Below, one piece after another: positions 62,036 to 64,000 of a stretch of 64,000 nucleotides of DNA (positions are counted from its first letter, which is position 1; each line of letters opens with the position of its first letter). A model generated the notes under the pieces. That model had not been told where the DNA came from and did no database searches. It saw only the letters and a program-made list of their open reading frames with translations. Made by a program: the position numbers and the translations under genes. Origin of the DNA: Kaistia terrae (GTDB taxonomy: Bacteria > Pseudomonadota > Alphaproteobacteria > Rhizobiales > Kaistiaceae); contig NZ_JAPKNH010000008.1 of assembly GCF_026344005.1 (NCBI RefSeq), forward strand, positions 1 to 64,000, read 5' to 3'.

Positions 62036-63151
62036 TTAGGGCCGGAACGGCCGGCGCGGATCGGGCAACAGGAATTCCAGGAACGGCATCGCCGCGATCC
62101 CCAGCAGGACCGCGTCCTGCGCGAGGGAGCCGCGCGCGATTTCGGGCAGCCAATAGGGCTGCGTCGGCTCGACCATGCGTTCCTGCCGGCCCGCGCCCAG
62201 CCGCTGCACCAGCGCGTCGATCCATCCGGGCGGCAGACGGCCGCCGACATAGATATCGCGCGGCGCGATGAAGGCGGAGATGGCGATGATCGAATCCATC
62301 AGATGGGCGCTGGTCTCCTCGATCCAGTTCGCGACCACGGGATGATCCGCGCCCTCCCCCTCCAGCCCCCGCAGAACCGCTGTCGAGGCGGCCTGATCCA
62401 GCAGGCGCCCGTCCTCGCCCGTCCGCATGGAACCAACACGGCCCGCCTTCTGGTCGACACCGTTGAAGACGGAGCCGCCGATGATCATGCCGGCGCGTGT
62501 CGAGGCGCCCAGCAGGATGTAGACGAAGCTGTCGCCGGCCTCGGCAACGCCGAACTGTCGCTCGCCTAGCGCGGCCGCGATGGTGTCGGGCTCGACGATG
62601 ACCGGTAGCGGCGCCAGCGACGCGCGGACGGCATCCGCGCAATCCAACGCCGTAATCCCGACGCCCATGACACGCGCAGTCGTCTGATCCGCCAGCCGCT
62701 CCAGCGCCTCGGACGCCATATCAATCACCGTCGACGCCGCATCCCCGGCCTCGACGGGGTGCTCCTTGCGGAAAAGGACATGGCCGGCGAGATCGATGGC
62801 GATGAGGCGCGCCATGTCGTCGGTAACGTCGATGCCGAGCGCCACCGCCCCTTCCGCCACCATGCCGAAGCGGTTCGCGCGGGATGATTCGGCCGTTCCC
62901 TCGCGAACCAGGCCATCGGCAACAAGCTTGCGGACGATGTTGGTGATGCCGGGAACGGTGAGCCCGGTCAGCTTGGCCAGCTCCAGCCGGCTCATCGCCC
63001 CTGTGCGACGCAACCCCTCCAGCGTGACGCGCAGATTGTGGTCGGCGGCATGGACGAGGTTTTGCCCGGCAGGCGAATAACCCGCCCGCTCGGACGACGC
63101 TTCCGGCGCGGGATAGGGCTGCGGGGACGAGGTAGGTTCGGTCGTCATCAT
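62036..63151 (-). CDS. ROK-family transcriptional regulator, second copy
   Basis: A 371-aa protein from ATG 63151 (MMTTEPTSSPQPYPAPEASS). The DNA-binding part is AMSRLELAKLTGLTVPGITN with IVRKLVADGLVREGTAESSR. The kinase-like half contains ALGIDVTDDMARLIAIDLAG and VYILLGASTRAGMIIGGSVF. It is divergent from the binding-protein gene at 63592, so it likely regulates that importer. It is convergent with the mannoside ROK gene and only distantly similar to it. Confidence 0.83.
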   Translation of the reverse strand: MMTTEPTSSPQPYPAPEASSERAGYSPAGQNLVHAADHNLRVTLEGLRRTGAMSRLELAKLTGLTVPGITNIVRKLVADGLVREGTAESSRANRFGMVAEGAVALGIDVTDDMARLIAIDLAGHVLFRKEHPVEAGDAASTVIDMASEALERLADQTTARVMGVGITALDCADAVRASLAPLPVIVEPDTIAAALGERQFGVAEAGDSFVYILLGASTRAGMIIGGSVFNGVDQKAGRVGSMRTGEDGRLLDQAASTAVLRGLEGEGADHPVVANWIEETSAHLMDSIIAISAFIAPRDIYVGGRLPPGWIDALVQRLGAGRQERMVEPTQPYWLPEIARGSLAQDAVLLGIAAMPFLEFLLPDPRRPFRP

Positions 63152-63591
63152 CCTGCTTCCACGGCGATGCAACGCCCCATCGGGCCGCCCTTTGCGAGAA
63201 TTCGTCAAGGCCCCGCCCCTGCGGTCGAATCGATCCACCCGCGAAATCCGGCCCGGCCACCGGCGCGGGACCGGCTGCCCTCTTTTAGTGCATTTGGGAT
63301 CTTGCCGCTTGCTTGACTTGCCCCGCGCCGAGAGGGCGGCGCAACATTTTCAAGATGGCTGATTGACCAAGACGTTAGCTCGATCCGCCTTGGCGGTTTT
63401 AGCCGGTATCAAGCAAATATATGGCGGTGCAGCGTAGATAATCAGATGGTTCGGATGCGTTGACACATTAATATGTTCATCTTAGAAAAAAAGAGGCGTC
63501 AGATCGCGGGGAAATGAACTGAAAGCCACAAAAAACAAGTAACCGCGCAAACCGGTCGCAAGTATCGGGCGGACCATCCAGGGAGAGAACC
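63152..63591 (+). promoter_or_regulatory. 440-nt divergent control region with a sigma70-like promoter
   Basis: No gene is supported here. Near the right end TTGACA (63460-63465), a 17-nt spacer and TAGAAA (63483-63488) form a promoter for the binding-protein gene. An ACAT-N4-ATGT inverted repeat (63465-63476) lies inside the spacer and is a candidate operator for the divergent ROK protein. The stretch 63360-63530 is AT-richer than its surroundings. Confidence 0.5.
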
Positions 63592-64000
63592 ATGACATTC
63601 GCATTGAAGGCGAGCGCTGGTCTATTGACCTTTGCCCTCCTGAGCGGGACGGCGATCGCCGAGCCCAAAACGAATTTGCTGCACCAATGGGCGACCGGCT
63701 CCGATGCCGCCGCCGTCGCCAAGCTGGGCGAGATGTTCACCGCCGCCGGCGGCAAATGGGAACAGACCTCGATCGCCGGCCACACGGCCAACACCCTTGC
63801 CAAGCTCCGCGCCGACGTGATCGCCGGCAATGCCCCGCCCGCTGTCCAGCTCAAGGGTCCCGAGATCGTCGAGTGGAACGCGACGGGCATGACCGCCAAT
63901 CTCGATGAGCTTGCCGCGGCCGAAGGCTGGGAAAAGGTCGTCGCGCCCGAACTGATCTCCGTGATGAAGCCGACCGGCAACTGGGTTGCCGCGCCGATGA
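63592..64000 (+). CDS. Sugar-binding protein of an ABC importer (partial, runs off window edge)
   Basis: ATG 63592 behind GGGAGAGAACC opens a frame with no stop to the window end (136 codons). A signal peptide (MTFALKASAGLLTFALLSGT, cleavage near AIAEP) is followed by LLHQWATGSDAAAVAKLGEM, DVIAGNAPPAVQLKGPEIVE and LDELAAAEGWEKVVAPEL. This is the CUT1 glucose/mannose-type receptor pattern. It is probably the first gene of an importer controlled by the divergent ROK regulator. Confidence 0.88.
   Translation, partial: MTFALKASAGLLTFALLSGTAIAEPKTNLLHQWATGSDAAAVAKLGEMFTAAGGKWEQTSIAGHTANTLAKLRADVIAGNAPPAVQLKGPEIVEWNATGMTANLDELAAAEGWEKVVAPELISVMKPTGNWVAAPM

Overview
The window is GC-rich, densely coded chromosomal DNA from an alphaproteobacterium, most likely a Hyphomicrobiales (Rhizobiales) soil or plant-associated heterotroph. 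This rests on the many ABC sugar-uptake operons, the DUF6074 and DUF3102 genes of rhizobial mobile elements, and two intergenic inverted-repeat families of the kind common in that order. I cannot name a genus from the sequence. No rRNA, tRNA or CRISPR array was recognised.

Region 1 (1-5870) is the end of an integrated element. Its genes run on the minus strand: a tyrosine integrase, a 335-aa protein of unknown function, an AlpA-type regulator and a chain of small genes joined by short stop/start overlaps, running off the window edge with a DUF3102 gene. A shared CGGAATCCCG motif occurs near the integrase and inside a Rep-like gene. A probable LacI-family C-terminal fragment (5870-6121) sits at the chromosomal junction. 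Region 2 (6271-15782) holds free-methionine-R-sulfoxide reductase, a three-gene surface-polysaccharide cluster (sugar epimerase and two GT4 glycosyltransferases), a 58-aa membrane protein, and a TetR-controlled RND efflux pair with an AcrR-like operator.

Region 3 (15822-24291) is a CUT1 sugar ABC operon with a Gfo/Idh dehydrogenase, TIM-barrel isomerase, epimerase and SDR; one permease gene carries a 1-nt frameshift. It is divergent from an isochorismatase-family hydrolase followed by a MarR regulator. Region 4 (24301-34357) has glutarate catabolism (LysR, glutaryl-CoA dehydrogenase, class III CoA-transferase), converging on a locus made of an enamidase-like cyclic amidohydrolase and two tandem DUF1185 proteins with a LysR regulator. 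Next comes a D-2-hydroxyacid dehydrogenase of the FAD/Fe-S fusion type that is split by a single in-frame TAG.

Region 5 (34359-43306) looks like a LacI-controlled oxidative pathway for a deoxy-sugar such as L-fucose or L-rhamnose: RhaS/P/Q/T-like transporter, aldose dehydrogenase, fuconolactonase-like hydrolase and SDR. The same 14-nt operator lies upstream of both outward transcription units, and a variant overlaps the lacI start. Region 6 (43539-54076) has a MarR-GNAT fusion, a nucleoside ABC importer with nucleoside hydrolase, an SDR, a DHA2-type MFS exporter and a LysR regulator. Region 7 (54371-64000) is a mannoside-utilisation operon (CUT1 importer, cytoplasmic GH38 alpha-mannosidase, ROK regulator), a second convergent ROK regulator, and the start of another sugar-binding protein gene.

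Recurrent themes are CUT1 operons without their own ATPase, a stem-loop immediately after three of the solute-binding-protein genes, and two recently broken reading frames (permease frameshift, dehydrogenase amber stop) that could be real lesions or assembly errors.
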